From contig NZ_JAOVZB010000002.1 of assembly GCF_025716875.1 (NCBI RefSeq), forward strand, positions 310,001 to 374,000: a stretch of DNA of 64,000 nt, read 5' to 3'. The first letter of the stretch is position 1. The number at the start of each line of letters is the position of its first letter. The notes under the pieces are model-generated. The model made no database searches. It worked only from the letters and a program-made list of their open reading frames with translations, and was not told where the DNA came from. A program made the position numbers and the translations under genes. This DNA is from Marinomonas sargassi (GTDB lineage: Bacteria; Pseudomonadota; Gammaproteobacteria; Pseudomonadales; Marinomonadaceae). Positions 48,098 through 57,702 of this stretch are shown piece after piece.

Positions 48098-49075
48098 TCA
48101 ATGTTCAAGAATAACAATTTTATTATTTTGGCTTGTGTCTATCCTCACCTTCCCGCCAATAGGAAAAGTAACGTGGGGTGTCGTATGCCCGAAGCTCACA
48201 TCATACAAAATTGGCAGCCCTTCTAATTCTTTTTTACTTTTCAGTATTTTGATTAAAAGTGCTTCTGCTATTTGGGATTTCTTCTGAAACCGACCGATAA
48301 CCAAGCCTTTCACTTTATCAAAATCTCTTTGATGAATCAGAGATTGTAGATCTCGATCAAAGTTTTCAGGAAAGGTCAGTTCATCATCCTCAAGAAATAA
48401 AACAGTATCCACAAGAGATGGCATAAAATCGGTTCCTTGAAGCAAATTCAAAGTGCATAAGTTGCCGCCAATAATAGTCCCTTCTACTGCTCCTTCATTC
48501 AGTACTTTAATTCCTTCATCTTGATAGAAGACTCTACTCTCTTGATCTAGGTACCAAGCATCGTCACTCCATTCGTTAGTGTTTTCAATAGCGTAACGCT
48601 CACCTGAAAATAAAGCCTTTTTCAGATAGCCTAAGGAATGATCCAAGCCTTTAAGCATACTTAAAGTGGAATACGAGGGGCCCGAATAAGTGACTAGCCC
48701 TGTTTTATGGAATAACGCATTAGACAAAGCTGTGGTATCCGAAAAACCACAGAAGATTTTAGGATTGTTCTTCACTATTGAGTAATCAAGGTATTGCAAT
48801 ATCTGGTTTACATTATGGCCACCGATCACAGTGAAAATCGCCTTCACATTTTTATCCAAAAAAGCGTCATGTAAATCTTGAACTCTTTCTTCAATAGACG
48901 ATGATGCAAACTCATCTATCACCTCACAGTGTTTCGAAAAAGATAAGGTTAGACCCAATTCTGTAAATCTTTTATTCGCCAATGCTCTGTTTTCTTGACT
49001 GATGATGGCTAGACTGCGTGAAGGAGCCACTACTCTTACTTCGTCACCTGCTTTTAGCTTTTGGGGAATGAGCAT
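48098..49075 (-). CDS. S66 family peptidase (LD-carboxypeptidase / MccF-like)
   Basis: A 325-residue serine carboxypeptidase-like protein. The nucleophile elbow is FCGFSDTTAL (Ser about 115), the Glu and His relay lies in VLFLEDDE and VSFGHTTPHVTF, and the N-terminus GDEVRVVAPS is typical. S66 members trim murein tetrapeptides (LdcA) or inactivate microcin C-like peptide-nucleotides (MccF). The TTALSNALF region reads closer to the MccF side. It could give self- or cross-immunity to such antibiotics. No microcin genes are nearby. Confidence 0.87.
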   Translation of the reverse strand: MLIPQKLKAGDEVRVVAPSRSLAIISQENRALANKRFTELGLTLSFSKHCEVIDEFASSSIEERVQDLHDAFLDKNVKAIFTVIGGHNVNQILQYLDYSIVKNNPKIFCGFSDTTALSNALFHKTGLVTYSGPSYSTLSMLKGLDHSLGYLKKALFSGERYAIENTNEWSDDAWYLDQESRVFYQDEGIKVLNEGAVEGTIIGGNLCTLNLLQGTDFMPSLVDTVLFLEDDELTFPENFDRDLQSLIHQRDFDKVKGLVIGRFQKKSQIAEALLIKILKSKKELEGLPILYDVSFGHTTPHVTFPIGGKVRIDTSQNNKIVILEH

Positions 49076-49145
49076 TTTCTATTCCTTTATTAAATTCTCT
49101 CACTAATAACCCTTACCTATTCAAACTCATATAATCATTATGCTT

Positions 49146-49577
49146 TCATTCAAAAGCAAGCTCATAATAGTTATCAAATTCTTCTTCATGGGTTTTCACA
49201 AAACCATGGGCCATATAGAAGTTATTGGATCGACTACCCTTCAAAGCGCCAAGGCGAATTGCTTTCTTCTCCGAAACACCCATATCAATAATAGAAAGCA
49301 GAATTTCTGACCCCACTCTTTTGCCTTGGTAAGACGGATGTACGTATAGGTGATCGAGGAATAAATGATCTTTATGATTTTCTATCACATAAAAAGCCAC
49401 CAGCTTCTCGCCATCTATCACTTTATGGGTGTTGCTAGATTGAAAGGACGATAAGAATCTCTCCCTTGCTCTTTTCGGGTCAAAGCGTCCTATCGACTCC
49501 AAACTTTCACGCATAGCCAAGACCCTAAGCTCAGCTAACGCCAGGCCATCATCGCCTTTTGCAATTTCTACCTTCAT
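49146..49577 (-). CDS. GNAT family N-acetyltransferase
   Basis: A 143-residue acetyltransferase with the acetyl-CoA loop YVHPSYQGKRVGSEILLS (QxxxxG variant of the Q/RxxGxG motif) and the tail YMAHGFVKTHEEEFDNYY. N-terminal ELRVLAMRESLESIGRFDPKRARERF, given as adjoining motifs, is a common GNAT subfamily opening. Acceptor unknown. It is encoded 70 bases upstream of the S66 peptidase gene on the same strand, so the two could be coexpressed. MccE/MccF-type immunity pairs an acetyltransferase with an S66 peptidase; that parallel is inference. Confidence 0.85.
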   Translation of the reverse strand: MKVEIAKGDDGLALAELRVLAMRESLESIGRFDPKRARERFLSSFQSSNTHKVIDGEKLVAFYVIENHKDHLFLDHLYVHPSYQGKRVGSEILLSIIDMGVSEKKAIRLGALKGSRSNNFYMAHGFVKTHEEEFDNYYELAFE

Positions 49578-49864
49578 ATTTTATCGACCTAACGTCAAAA
49601 TCAACTAAAGTCACTCACCTCGGACAACCTAAGGGCCACTAACCGCTTTCTATCAACACTAGCAAAACAGGTGAAAAACATCTCATTAATTAATATAAAT
49701 TGAAGAAAACAAAGAAAAACAGACATTTTTTCAACTTTTTTCAGCCGTTTTTTAAAACTGCCATTCCCCATACCCTCCCTTTTAAGAAATACAATTTCAC
49801 AACCTATTCATAAAAAACTAAAATGGGAATAAAATACCTTAAAATTAAAAATTTAGAGAACAAA

Positions 49865-50338
49865 ATGAACTTAGATAACACAGATTTGCAACTACTTGCC
49901 TTAATTCAATCCGATGATAGTATTTCTATAGATTCAATGGCACAGCAAGTAGGGCTATCAAAAACTCCCTGCTGGAGACGTGTTCAAAAGCTAGAAAAAG
50001 CGGGATTTGTAAAGCGGCGAGTCGCACTATTAGACGCAGATAAGTTAGGTCTTGGGGTATCTGTTTTCATGCAGGTAAAAACCAATAAACACGATGCCAA
50101 CTGGTCAGCCGAGTTTGTTCGAATCGTTGCCGAGTTTCCCGAGGTAGTCGAGTTTTATCGCATGGCGGGCGACTACGACTACCTACTTCGAGTGTTGGTA
50201 AAAGATATTCCAGCGTTCGACCAATTTTATAAACGATTAATCAGTGCCACCTCCCTGACGGATGTTACCTCTAACTTCGCCATGGAGCAGATAAAATGGA
50301 CGACAGAATTGCCCTTACCTAAAGCAGATAAGAGCTAA
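49865..50338 (+). CDS. Lrp/AsnC family transcriptional regulator (next to class V aminotransferase)
   Basis: A 157-residue regulator with an N-terminal helix-turn-helix, SIDSMAQQVGLSKTPCWRRVQKLEKAG, given here as adjoining motifs, and a C-terminal RAM ligand-binding domain ([19 protein letters not shown]). These proteins form octamers that sense amino acids and bind AT-rich operators. I prefer ATG 49865 (MNLDNTDLQLLALIQ), matching the family N-terminus; ATG 49823 would add 14 residues. It lies 47 bases upstream of the aminotransferase-like gene, so it probably controls that gene and itself. Confidence 0.92.
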   Translation: MNLDNTDLQLLALIQSDDSISIDSMAQQVGLSKTPCWRRVQKLEKAGFVKRRVALLDADKLGLGVSVFMQVKTNKHDANWSAEFVRIVAEFPEVVEFYRMAGDYDYLLRVLVKDIPAFDQFYKRLISATSLTDVTSNFAMEQIKWTTELPLPKADKS

Positions 50339-50385
50339 TCAGACTATTTTATTGGCTGGCATGAAACCAAAAGGAAAACTATTTC

Positions 50386-52035
50386 ATGTCAGTGACAGAA
50401 TTAAAAGACACTAACAAATCGACAGTAGAGCATGAGTTACTGTCACGTATCCGCCAAGGCGTCATAGGTAAAGACACGCAAATCACGACCCCTTTTGGGA
50501 AAAGAACCCTGACTTATGCGGATTATACGGCTTCTGGTCGTAGCCTAGACTTCATAGAAGATGCCATACGTCAGCAAGTATTGCCTTTATATGCCAATAC
50601 ACACACAGAATCTAACGCCACTGGGCAGCAAACCACGGCATTTCGAGAACAAGCTCGGGAGTTCATTCGCAACGCAGTCAATGCCAATCAAGAACACCTT
50701 GTCTTATTCTGTGGAAGCGGTGCTACAGCAGCCATCAACACTCTGATTAGCCAACTGGGGTTACGTGAATTAGGTGAAGCTGAAAAAAACGAAGTATGTG
50801 TCATCATTGGCCCCTACGAGCACCACTCTAATGAGCTACCTTGGCGTGAGCTTGGGGTAAACATGGTTCGCATTCCTGAAGCCCAATCTGGTGGTGTGTG
50901 TTTAGAGTCCTTAGAAAAACAGCTTGTTGCTCACCAAGGCAAGCGCCTTATCGGTAGCTTCAGTGCCGCTTCCAATGTGACGGGCATTCTTTGTGATCAA
51001 AATGCCATTACTCAACTATTGCATCAGTATGGCGCTCTATCCTTCTGGGATTTTGCGGCTGCCGCACCTTATGTTGATATAGACATGGTACCAACAGATA
51101 ACGCAGCTTTCGCAAAAGATGCCATCTTCTTTTCAACCCATAAATTTATTGGTGGCCCCGGTACACCGGGTATTTTGGTTGTTCGCAAAGATATTATTGT
51201 TAATCAGAAACCCAGCCATATTGGTGGTGGCACCGTGTCTTTTGTGACTCCCGATGACCATACCTTTTTACCCATAGGTGAACGACGAGAAGAAGGCGGT
51301 ACCCCCAGCATTGTAGACTCTATTCGCGCAGGCTTGGTCTTCCAACTAAAGCAAAGTGTTGGGGCAAAATTCATTGAGGAAAGAGAACACAAGTTAGTTA
51401 ATATCATTGAAAAACGTTGGAGTAATCAACCCAATGTTGAGCGATTGGGAAATGCAGACGCATCACGTTTATCCATCACAGCTTTTCGCATTAAAACAGA
51501 ATTTGGCTATTTACATCACGGCTTTGTCACCGCACTACTCAATGACTTATTTGGCATCCAAGTAAGAGGTGGTTGCTCTTGCGCTGGGCCATACGGCCAT
51601 GAATTACTATCCCTAGACTCTGAGAAAACGGCTCGCATTCAATCGTCCTTAAAACAAGGTGAAAAGCTAGTAAAGCCGGGTTGGGTTCGACTCAACTTAA
51701 ACTACTTTATCGAAGAGAGTGAAGCGCATTTCATTCTAGACGCAATCGACTTCATCGCTGAATATGCGTTAGCAATTTTACCTTATTATGCTTACGATCA
51801 ATCCACCGATTTATGGCGTTTCCAAGGCAAGTCGATAAAAACCAAAGCGCTAGAGGAGCTGCTGTGGTCTCAAGGTTCAACACCACCACCCGCGGACAAC
51901 AAAACACTTTACCTGTATAAGGCATTAAAAGTTGTTCAAGACTGTAAGGATGGGAAATATGTACAACAAGAGCAGCCTTTCAACATGCTTTTTAATGACA
52001 TAAAAGACTTTGTGTTGGTGGGAGATATTCTCTAA
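50386..52035 (+). CDS. Class V aminotransferase-fold PLP enzyme (cysteine-desulfurase/selenocysteine-lyase-like)
   Basis: A 549-residue PLP protein. The Schiff-base lysine is in FFSTHKFIGGPGTPGIL (about residue 250). YANTHTESNATG and LFCGSGATAAIN hold the cofactor phosphate, and RGGCSCAGPYGHELL supplies a cysteine near residue 395, where desulfurases have their persulfide site. It is about 130-150 residues longer than NifS or SufS because of a C-terminal extension (about 430-549) with no recognised domain. With the adjacent Lrp-type regulator, an amino-acid catabolic role is likely. Exact substrate unknown. Confidence 0.87.
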   Translation: MSVTELKDTNKSTVEHELLSRIRQGVIGKDTQITTPFGKRTLTYADYTASGRSLDFIEDAIRQQVLPLYANTHTESNATGQQTTAFREQAREFIRNAVNANQEHLVLFCGSGATAAINTLISQLGLRELGEAEKNEVCVIIGPYEHHSNELPWRELGVNMVRIPEAQSGGVCLESLEKQLVAHQGKRLIGSFSAASNVTGILCDQNAITQLLHQYGALSFWDFAAAAPYVDIDMVPTDNAAFAKDAIFFSTHKFIGGPGTPGILVVRKDIIVNQKPSHIGGGTVSFVTPDDHTFLPIGERREEGGTPSIVDSIRAGLVFQLKQSVGAKFIEEREHKLVNIIEKRWSNQPNVERLGNADASRLSITAFRIKTEFGYLHHGFVTALLNDLFGIQVRGGCSCAGPYGHELLSLDSEKTARIQSSLKQGEKLVKPGWVRLNLNYFIEESEAHFILDAIDFIAEYALAILPYYAYDQSTDLWRFQGKSIKTKALEELLWSQGSTPPPADNKTLYLYKALKVVQDCKDGKYVQQEQPFNMLFNDIKDFVLVGDIL

Positions 52036-52044
52036 ACAAAAATT

Positions 52045-52090
52045 TTATAAAGCTCATTAGATCAACTAAATAACCTAATGAGCTTTATAA
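52045..52090. terminator. Long perfect hairpin between convergent genes
   Basis: TTATAAAGCTCATTAG (52045-52060) and CTAATGAGCTTTATAA (52075-52090) are exact 16-base complements around a 14-base loop, between the aminotransferase stop and the receptor stop. No clean T-run is present on either strand. Confidence 0.6.
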
Positions 52091-52100
52091 CTTCAACTCT

Positions 52101-54074
52101 CTAGCTTTTAACTTTATATCTCTGTATATCTTTAAGCATGCTATCGGCAATCGAAGAAAGCTCTGTTGCAGAAACTGAAATGGCTTCTGCCCCTTGGCTA
52201 TTTTCTCCGGCATGTTGACCAATTTGCGTTGAGATTTCAGCTATATTAATGATGCTATCCAATTGCTGATCAGCAGAGGCATTAACAACTTGGTTGACAT
52301 TATCAAGCTCTACCATATTAGCAACGATATCACGTAATACTTGATGAACATTTTCTGCTAATGCAACAGAGTTCGACACTTGATCATTACCAGTTTTAAT
52401 CAATCCTGACGCTTTAACAGCACTATCTTTTAACTGGTTTATGATTTTTGATATTTCTTCTGTCGAATCTTGAGTACGTTTTGCAAGGGTTCTCACTTCA
52501 TCGGCCACTACTGCAAAACCACGGCCTTGCTCACCGGCCCTAGCCGCTTCGATAGCCGCATTTAGTGCTAATAAATTAGTTTGATCTGCAACTGAGTGGA
52601 TAACATCTACCATGCCGACAATATCGCTTACACTTTGATTCAAGTTATCCACTTCATTATTCGCTTCTGAAATATCCCTTGCCGTTTGCTTGATTCCTTT
52701 GACGGTTTCATCAACAGCCGCTTCCCCGTTCTCTGCACTAGTTTTTGATTCCAGTGCGTAACGCGCTGATGTTTTAAGCTCATCTGACGCCTGTTTTATG
52801 CCAGTAGAGACAGCATCAATCAATGAGACAGAGCGTTCGATATTTTCTTGCTGCTGAGATAAATTTGTTTGGCTCTGTAGTGTAATCGTAGCAGTAGATT
52901 TACTCTCATCTGCAATCGTTGTCGAATAGTGTTGGAAACTTGCAAAGTCATTTCGCAACCTATCAAACGTTTTATTCAACAACTCTGCGACCCTACCTAA
53001 GTCATCATTACTTACTATCGAAATAGTATTCGAAATATCATGTTGATCTTCCACTTTAGACATCACTTTCTTAATCAAGCGAGCTTGTTCTTGGCTTTTT
53101 TGTAAAACCCTGTAGAGAACATAAGCGAACAACAGCAACATGAGGAATAAGACCACTGTAATAGCCATGGTTACGATGCTAGTACGAATTTCCGATTCAG
53201 CATTGACAGTAATTTTTTCCAGTAACGTATCTTCTACATTCTTTAAAAGATTAATACGCTCAGTCGCAGCCTTGAACCACTCTGATGCACTCTGCTCCAT
53301 TGCAGAGCCCAAATTTGATAAAACATAGTCACGGAAGCTTTCTACTTTGCTGTTTTCTGGGCTCTTTTCAAAAGCTTCTAGCTCACTTGCAAAGTCATAT
53401 GCGGCTAAATCTTGGGCTTCACTGAAATAGGTTCTTTGTTTAATTAGCAGTTCAGAGAATCGTCCATATAAAGCGTCACTCATTTCGCCTTTTGCAAAGA
53501 CATTACTTAATACCGCTCTTTCAATACCAGACTGTTCTTTCGTATAAGCTAGGTTATATAAAGTTGTTAAATCGCGTAATGCCTCTATATCGCCGGCATC
53601 ATGAGCTAAAACACTATTAAAATGCAGTAAGTAATAATTACCCTTTGTGTAATAGGAAAGCGCTTCTCCTAAGGGCATAGATAGACTATCGACGCGGGAG
53701 CGAACAGCGCTTAATGAGGACAAATGTTTATTGAACGCCGCTATTTCTTCAACTGTCGCAGGGGGAAAATCATGGGTCGAAGCGAAACTCTGTAGATCCG
53801 CATTTTTCGTATCGACTAAGGCGCGCTGTTTCTTAATTTCAGCGCCAAACTGCTGCCCTTTAGATCCAAGGAAGCCAGCGGTCATACCACGTTCTTTTTG
53901 CATTTCATGAAGCAAAGCACTCGTTAAAGCAACAACTCTGGCATTATCATGAGTATGCATGGATTTATTATAATCACGAGCTGAATTGACTAAAGAAAGA
54001 GTCATTAGTATTAACAAAATTAGAGTTGGTAACAAAGAGATCTTAGAGAGGTTCTTCGACAAATACTTTTGCAT
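52101..54074 (-). CDS. Methyl-accepting chemotaxis protein with NIT sensor domain (third copy)
   Basis: A 657-residue receptor. Membrane segment about 13-30, then a periplasmic NIT domain with [18 protein letters not shown] (about residue 60), a second segment [20 protein letters not shown], a HAMP linker, and the signalling domain with [19 protein letters not shown]. It is more distant from the tandem pair at 4452-8979 than those are from each other, for example in [11 protein letters not shown] and [15 protein letters not shown] regions. The ligand is inferred to be nitrate/nitrite-like from the domain only. It is transcribed away from the Sel1 gene. Confidence 0.92.
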   Translation of the reverse strand: MQKYLSKNLSKISLLPTLILLILMTLSLVNSARDYNKSMHTHDNARVVALTSALLHEMQKERGMTAGFLGSKGQQFGAEIKKQRALVDTKNADLQSFASTHDFPPATVEEIAAFNKHLSSLSAVRSRVDSLSMPLGEALSYYTKGNYYLLHFNSVLAHDAGDIEALRDLTTLYNLAYTKEQSGIERAVLSNVFAKGEMSDALYGRFSELLIKQRTYFSEAQDLAAYDFASELEAFEKSPENSKVESFRDYVLSNLGSAMEQSASEWFKAATERINLLKNVEDTLLEKITVNAESEIRTSIVTMAITVVLFLMLLLFAYVLYRVLQKSQEQARLIKKVMSKVEDQHDISNTISIVSNDDLGRVAELLNKTFDRLRNDFASFQHYSTTIADESKSTATITLQSQTNLSQQQENIERSVSLIDAVSTGIKQASDELKTSARYALESKTSAENGEAAVDETVKGIKQTARDISEANNEVDNLNQSVSDIVGMVDVIHSVADQTNLLALNAAIEAARAGEQGRGFAVVADEVRTLAKRTQDSTEEISKIINQLKDSAVKASGLIKTGNDQVSNSVALAENVHQVLRDIVANMVELDNVNQVVNASADQQLDSIINIAEISTQIGQHAGENSQGAEAISVSATELSSIADSMLKDIQRYKVKS

Positions 54075-54356
54075 AAATACAACCTTTTATTTTGATACAA
54101 CATTAAAATAAAACTTTATACGATTTTATTTAGTAAATATGTATGGTTTTTGTTTACAGACCTTTTGTACTTCCCATTAAATATAATTTGTATAAAAAGT
54201 CCTTTTTTATACAAAAAAGCAAAGATTGAGCCAATGAAAGGTGTTTCTATCTAAAATCTTAATATTAGTTTAAATTTAGCCTTACCTTGGTACTATTTTC
54301 GTAGTTCATCATAGGCTAATAACAATGAATACTAGATGATATGAGGAAAAGTAAGG

Positions 54357-55559
54357 GTGAAAAGGATCAACGTATTTCCAAAGGCTTCTATAAGCACAAT
54401 ATTTATTCGAAAAAATGCCCTAACTCTAATTATTACTCTATTAATTAGCGCTTGTGCCTCGAAAACCACCCTTGAAAAATATCAAGCCAAAGCTGATGAA
54501 GGCAACGTAAAAGAGCAGCTAATTCTTGCAGATAGTTACTTTTATGGCACTAAAGACCTAGCTCGAAACAAAGAAAAAGCCATTGAGTATTACCGACTAG
54601 CAGCAGATAACGGCAGTGATTCCGCCGCCTTTAATCTGGGGATCATTTATCAAAAAGATAAGCTTTATAGTGAGTCGGTGTATTACTATGAAATCGCAGC
54701 AGAGGCTGGAAACCCGAAAGCACAAGATAATCTAGGCATCCTTTACCACCATGGTATAGGCATTGAACAAAACTGGGATAAAGCGGAACAACTCTACCTA
54801 AGTGCTTTGGAAAATGGCAGCCAATATAGTCAACGTAATTTGGCCATACTATACAAAGACAGTGGACAAGCGCTCAAAGCCATAGAAGCGTTTAAAACTT
54901 TGGCTTTCAGTGAAACTTCAGACAATATTCCTTATAAGTTTAAAAGTGGTGTTGCCCAGACGCTTATGGACTTATATCTAGATCAAAGCGACCTTAACAA
55001 GGCTTATATATGGGGCTCAACCGCCATTCTTTCTGGCTTATTTGATAGCAAAATAAAAGATGCTAATGCCATTAAAGAGCGCTATGAAGGCTTGCAAGCA
55101 CAACTTACAAAAACCGAAAGAAAGAGCTTAATAAAAGACATTCTTGTTACCCACTACAACAGCTTTCAGCAATTCGAAAAAACCATAGAAAGATATGAAG
55201 AATTCCTTATCAGCGATGGATTAATAAAACCACCTACTGATAAACTGATAAATCTGACTGGCTATAAAATCCATTATAAAAAGGACATTTATCAAGGCAT
55301 TAACCAATTCAAAGGCAAAGATGATAAAAAGTCTCGTATCAACTTCGCCCTATACAATTTAAAAATGTCCGCCTATGAGGTTTCATTAGGAGCCATTAGC
55401 CCCCACTTCCATTCTGCAAAGTCTTATATTGAAGAGAGCTTAGAGATTTTGGACGATTACACAGATAAAAATTTAGCATTTCTAAAGCAAACTACCACTT
55501 TAAAACTCGCTATTGTTCAAGATGCCGCAGCCTACCAGAAAAGCATGCTTACCAAGTAA
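54357..55559 (+). CDS. Sel1-repeat lipoprotein
   Basis: A 400-residue envelope protein. The start is GTG at 54357. The signal sequence ends in a lipobox LISACAS near residue 33, with a rather long basic N-region. Four or so Sel1-like repeats follow (about residues 45-190), seen as KEKAIEYYRLAADNGSDSAAFNLG, given as adjoining motifs, and WDKAEQLYLSALENGS. The C-terminal half is helical with no named domain. Sel1 repeats mediate protein-protein contact. It is divergent from the NIT receptor and stands alone. Confidence 0.85.
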   Translation: MKRINVFPKASISTIFIRKNALTLIITLLISACASKTTLEKYQAKADEGNVKEQLILADSYFYGTKDLARNKEKAIEYYRLAADNGSDSAAFNLGIIYQKDKLYSESVYYYEIAAEAGNPKAQDNLGILYHHGIGIEQNWDKAEQLYLSALENGSQYSQRNLAILYKDSGQALKAIEAFKTLAFSETSDNIPYKFKSGVAQTLMDLYLDQSDLNKAYIWGSTAILSGLFDSKIKDANAIKERYEGLQAQLTKTERKSLIKDILVTHYNSFQQFEKTIERYEEFLISDGLIKPPTDKLINLTGYKIHYKKDIYQGINQFKGKDDKKSRINFALYNLKMSAYEVSLGAISPHFHSAKSYIEESLEILDDYTDKNLAFLKQTTTLKLAIVQDAAAYQKSMLTK

Positions 55560-55616
55560 GATAAAGTAATGCGGTAAATAAAGGGAAACTACAGCCCTTT
55601 GCTAGCCAATAATCCC

Positions 55617-56069
55617 CTAAAAAGACAAAGGCGCATTATCTTGCACTTCTTTCATAACAAAAAAAGTTCTTAATTGTCTAACTGAGGGTAAATCAAGCAG
55701 CTGGCTACTATGCAGTTTATTAAAGCCTGCCATGTCCTTTACTCTAACTTTTAGAAAATAATCGAAATCACCAGCCACTAAATAGCAATCCAATATGAAG
55801 GAAAATTTCTTAATCGCACTTTCAAATGAAGCAAAGCTTTCTTGAGTTGATCTATCTAGTACCACCCCGACTAATACTAATGTACTGCGATCAACCTTCT
55901 CGGGAGCAATGATTGCCCTTGTTTCACTGATATACCCATCTTTAAAAAGCTGAGAAGTACGGCGATGACACGTAGCCGGGCTCACATTTACTTTCTCTGA
56001 TAAGTCCGCATTCGTTAAGCGGCCATCCTTTTGAAGTAGTTGGAGAATTTTTTTATCAACTTTATTCAT
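55617..56069 (-). CDS. Lrp/AsnC family transcriptional regulator (AcdR candidate)
   Basis: A 150-residue regulator with winged helix (KVNVSPATCHRRTSQLFKDG) and RAM domain (LDCYLVAGDFDYFLKVRVKD). I prefer ATG 56069 (MNKVDKKILQLLQKDGRL); ATG 56084 gives five extra residues. It is transcribed in the same direction as ACC deaminase and just downstream of it, separated by a terminator at 56179-56217. AcdR of other bacteria is a nearby Lrp-type activator of acdS, usually divergent; the same role here is inferred from adjacency only. Confidence 0.9.
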   Translation of the reverse strand: MNKVDKKILQLLQKDGRLTNADLSEKVNVSPATCHRRTSQLFKDGYISETRAIIAPEKVDRSTLVLVGVVLDRSTQESFASFESAIKKFSFILDCYLVAGDFDYFLKVRVKDMAGFNKLHSSQLLDLPSVRQLRTFFVMKEVQDNAPLSF

Positions 56070-56178
56070 AAGCATATCTTCCAAACATTATGAGTCTTAT
56101 GAAAGTATCATATAGATATGCATAAAACTATGAAATAAAACAAGCAAAAAGAGCCTATGATCCAGCCTAGTAAAGAAA

Positions 56179-56217
56179 GCCTCTGTTCAACACTATCATG
56201 TAGAGTTGAACAGAGGC
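56179..56217 (-). terminator. Intrinsic terminator after ACC deaminase gene
   Basis: GCCTCTGTTCAAC and GTTGAACAGAGGC are perfect 13-base arms, extended by CTA/TAG inside. On the minus strand the stem is followed by TTTCTTTA. It lies 73 bases past the acdS stop. Confidence 0.8.
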
Positions 56218-56289
56218 CCACACTAAATTTTTTATCTAGTTAGTGAAGATGTCCTAACTTTTCAATATAAACATTAGGTACCTACACCA

Positions 56290-57306
56290 TTAACCATTGC
56301 GGTATGTGTAGCTATATCCATTTAATGCTGGTGCACCACCTAAATGTACATAAAGCACTTTTGAGCCTTCTGGAATATCACCTTTACGAATGAGATCAAT
56401 CATGCCTTGCATAGACTTACCCTCATACACAGGGTCAGTCATCATAGCTTCAGTTTGTGCCGCTAAACGAATTGCCTCATTGGTTTCTTCACTAGGCACA
56501 CCATAAGCAGGATATGCATAATCTGGGTTAATGACGATTTCATCGTCAGTCACTTTCCTACCTAGCTCAACAAGGTCTGCCGCATTATCAACAATTTGAC
56601 AAACTTGAGCTCTTGTTTGCTCAACGGTACCTGATGCATCAATACCAATTACTCGATCAGCTCGGCCTTGGTCAGCAAACCCGACGATCATACCTGCTTG
56701 CGTTGACCCAGTTACAACACACACAACTATGTAGTCGAACATGAAGCCCAACTCTTCTTCTTGCTTTTTAACCTCTTCAGCAAAAGCAACATAACCTATC
56801 GCACCGAACTTATTGACCGAACCACCAGCAGGAATACCATAAGGCTTGCCGCCTTCTGCTTTCACATCTTCAATTGCTGCTTCATAAGAAGTACGAATAC
56901 CGATGTCGAAGCCATCATCTACGATACGGCTATCCGCACCCATTAAACGAGTCATCAGGATATTGCCAACACGGTCATAAACGGCATCTTCATGGGGCAC
57001 CCAACTTTCTTGTACTAAACGACATTTCATCCCTACCTTAGCAGCCGCTGCAGCAACCATACGAGTATGGTTAGACTGAACACCACCTATAGAAACCAAA
57101 GTATCAGCACCTGAGGCAATAGCATCTGGCAAAATATACTCAAGTTTACGAAGCTTATTTCCTCCCATTGCTAAACCAGAGTTACAGTCTTCACGCTTAG
57201 CATAAATTTCTACTTTCCCACCTACAGCAGCAGAAAGGCGAGGTAAATGTTCAATCGCGGTTTCACCAAATGTAAGGGGGTATCGTTCAAATTTTTCTAG
57301 ATTCAT
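56290..57306 (-). CDS. acdS: 1-aminocyclopropane-1-carboxylate deaminase
   Basis: PLP enzyme that opens the cyclopropane ring of ACC, the plant ethylene precursor, giving 2-oxobutanoate and ammonia. The 338-residue protein (start [17 protein letters not shown] 57306) has the length of known AcdS. The PLP lysine is in [13 protein letters not shown] (about 51), with [11 protein letters not shown] and [15 protein letters not shown] near it. The residues separating ACC deaminase from D-cysteine desulfhydrase point to true deaminase: Glu in DPVYEGKSM and Leu in [14 protein letters not shown]. The C-terminus ends YTYRNG, as in other AcdS. It is flanked by a Lrp regulator and a RidA-family gene, which suits a product that yields reactive enamine/imine intermediates. 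Confidence 0.94.
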   Translation of the reverse strand: MNLEKFERYPLTFGETAIEHLPRLSAAVGGKVEIYAKREDCNSGLAMGGNKLRKLEYILPDAIASGADTLVSIGGVQSNHTRMVAAAAAKVGMKCRLVQESWVPHEDAVYDRVGNILMTRLMGADSRIVDDGFDIGIRTSYEAAIEDVKAEGGKPYGIPAGGSVNKFGAIGYVAFAEEVKKQEEELGFMFDYIVVCVVTGSTQAGMIVGFADQGRADRVIGIDASGTVEQTRAQVCQIVDNAADLVELGRKVTDDEIVINPDYAYPAYGVPSEETNEAIRLAAQTEAMMTDPVYEGKSMQGMIDLIRKGDIPEGSKVLYVHLGGAPALNGYSYTYRNG

Positions 57307-57366
57307 TGTTAGCACCTTTATTGAGTTTGTGTATATCTAGGCTAACTTTTTTAAAAGGAAATGTGC

Positions 57367-57392
57367 TTTCTTATTTTTAACAAAATAAGAAA
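57367..57392. promoter_or_regulatory. Perfect palindrome upstream of acdS
   Basis: TTTCTTATTTT (57367-57377) and AAAATAAGAAA (57382-57392) are exact 11-base complements around TAAC, 61-86 bases before the acdS ATG. The AT-rich sequence and placement fit a Lrp-type operator. Confidence 0.5.
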
Positions 57393-57558
57393 TTAAAAAC
57401 CATAATAAATATAATAAATATAAGAAATATCTCAAATAAAACAAAAAAAATGAAATATCCTTACATCAAAAAGCCATCAAATCTTTTAACAATAAGCGTC
57501 CCTATGTTCTGGGATATAAATAACTAGAAGTTCGGGATAGATCCCAAGGAGAAAAATA

Positions 57559-57594
57559 ATGAATAAGACGCGAGGAAAAGAACAAAAGCGTTAA
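57559..57594 (+). CDS. Possible 11-codon leader or micropeptide
   Basis: An ATG with a strong ribosome site (AAGGAG seven bases before it) opens an 11-codon frame, MNKTRGKEQKR, in the 396-bp region between acdS and the RidA gene. A GGGAT-AG-ATCCC inverted repeat lies just upstream (57534-57545). There is no plus-strand gene after it, so it may be part of a small RNA or chance. Apart from this and the palindrome at 57367, the region is AT-rich with no gene seen. Confidence 0.25.
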   Translation: MNKTRGKEQKR

Positions 57595-57702
57595 GAGAAG
57601 GCAATCTAGTCTAGCTAGGGTGGGAGCTGCAATGACTTTTATACAAGTGATACAAAGAGAAGTAAGAGGCTGTGGAAAAAGGACTTAGATTAATGACAGA
57701 GA

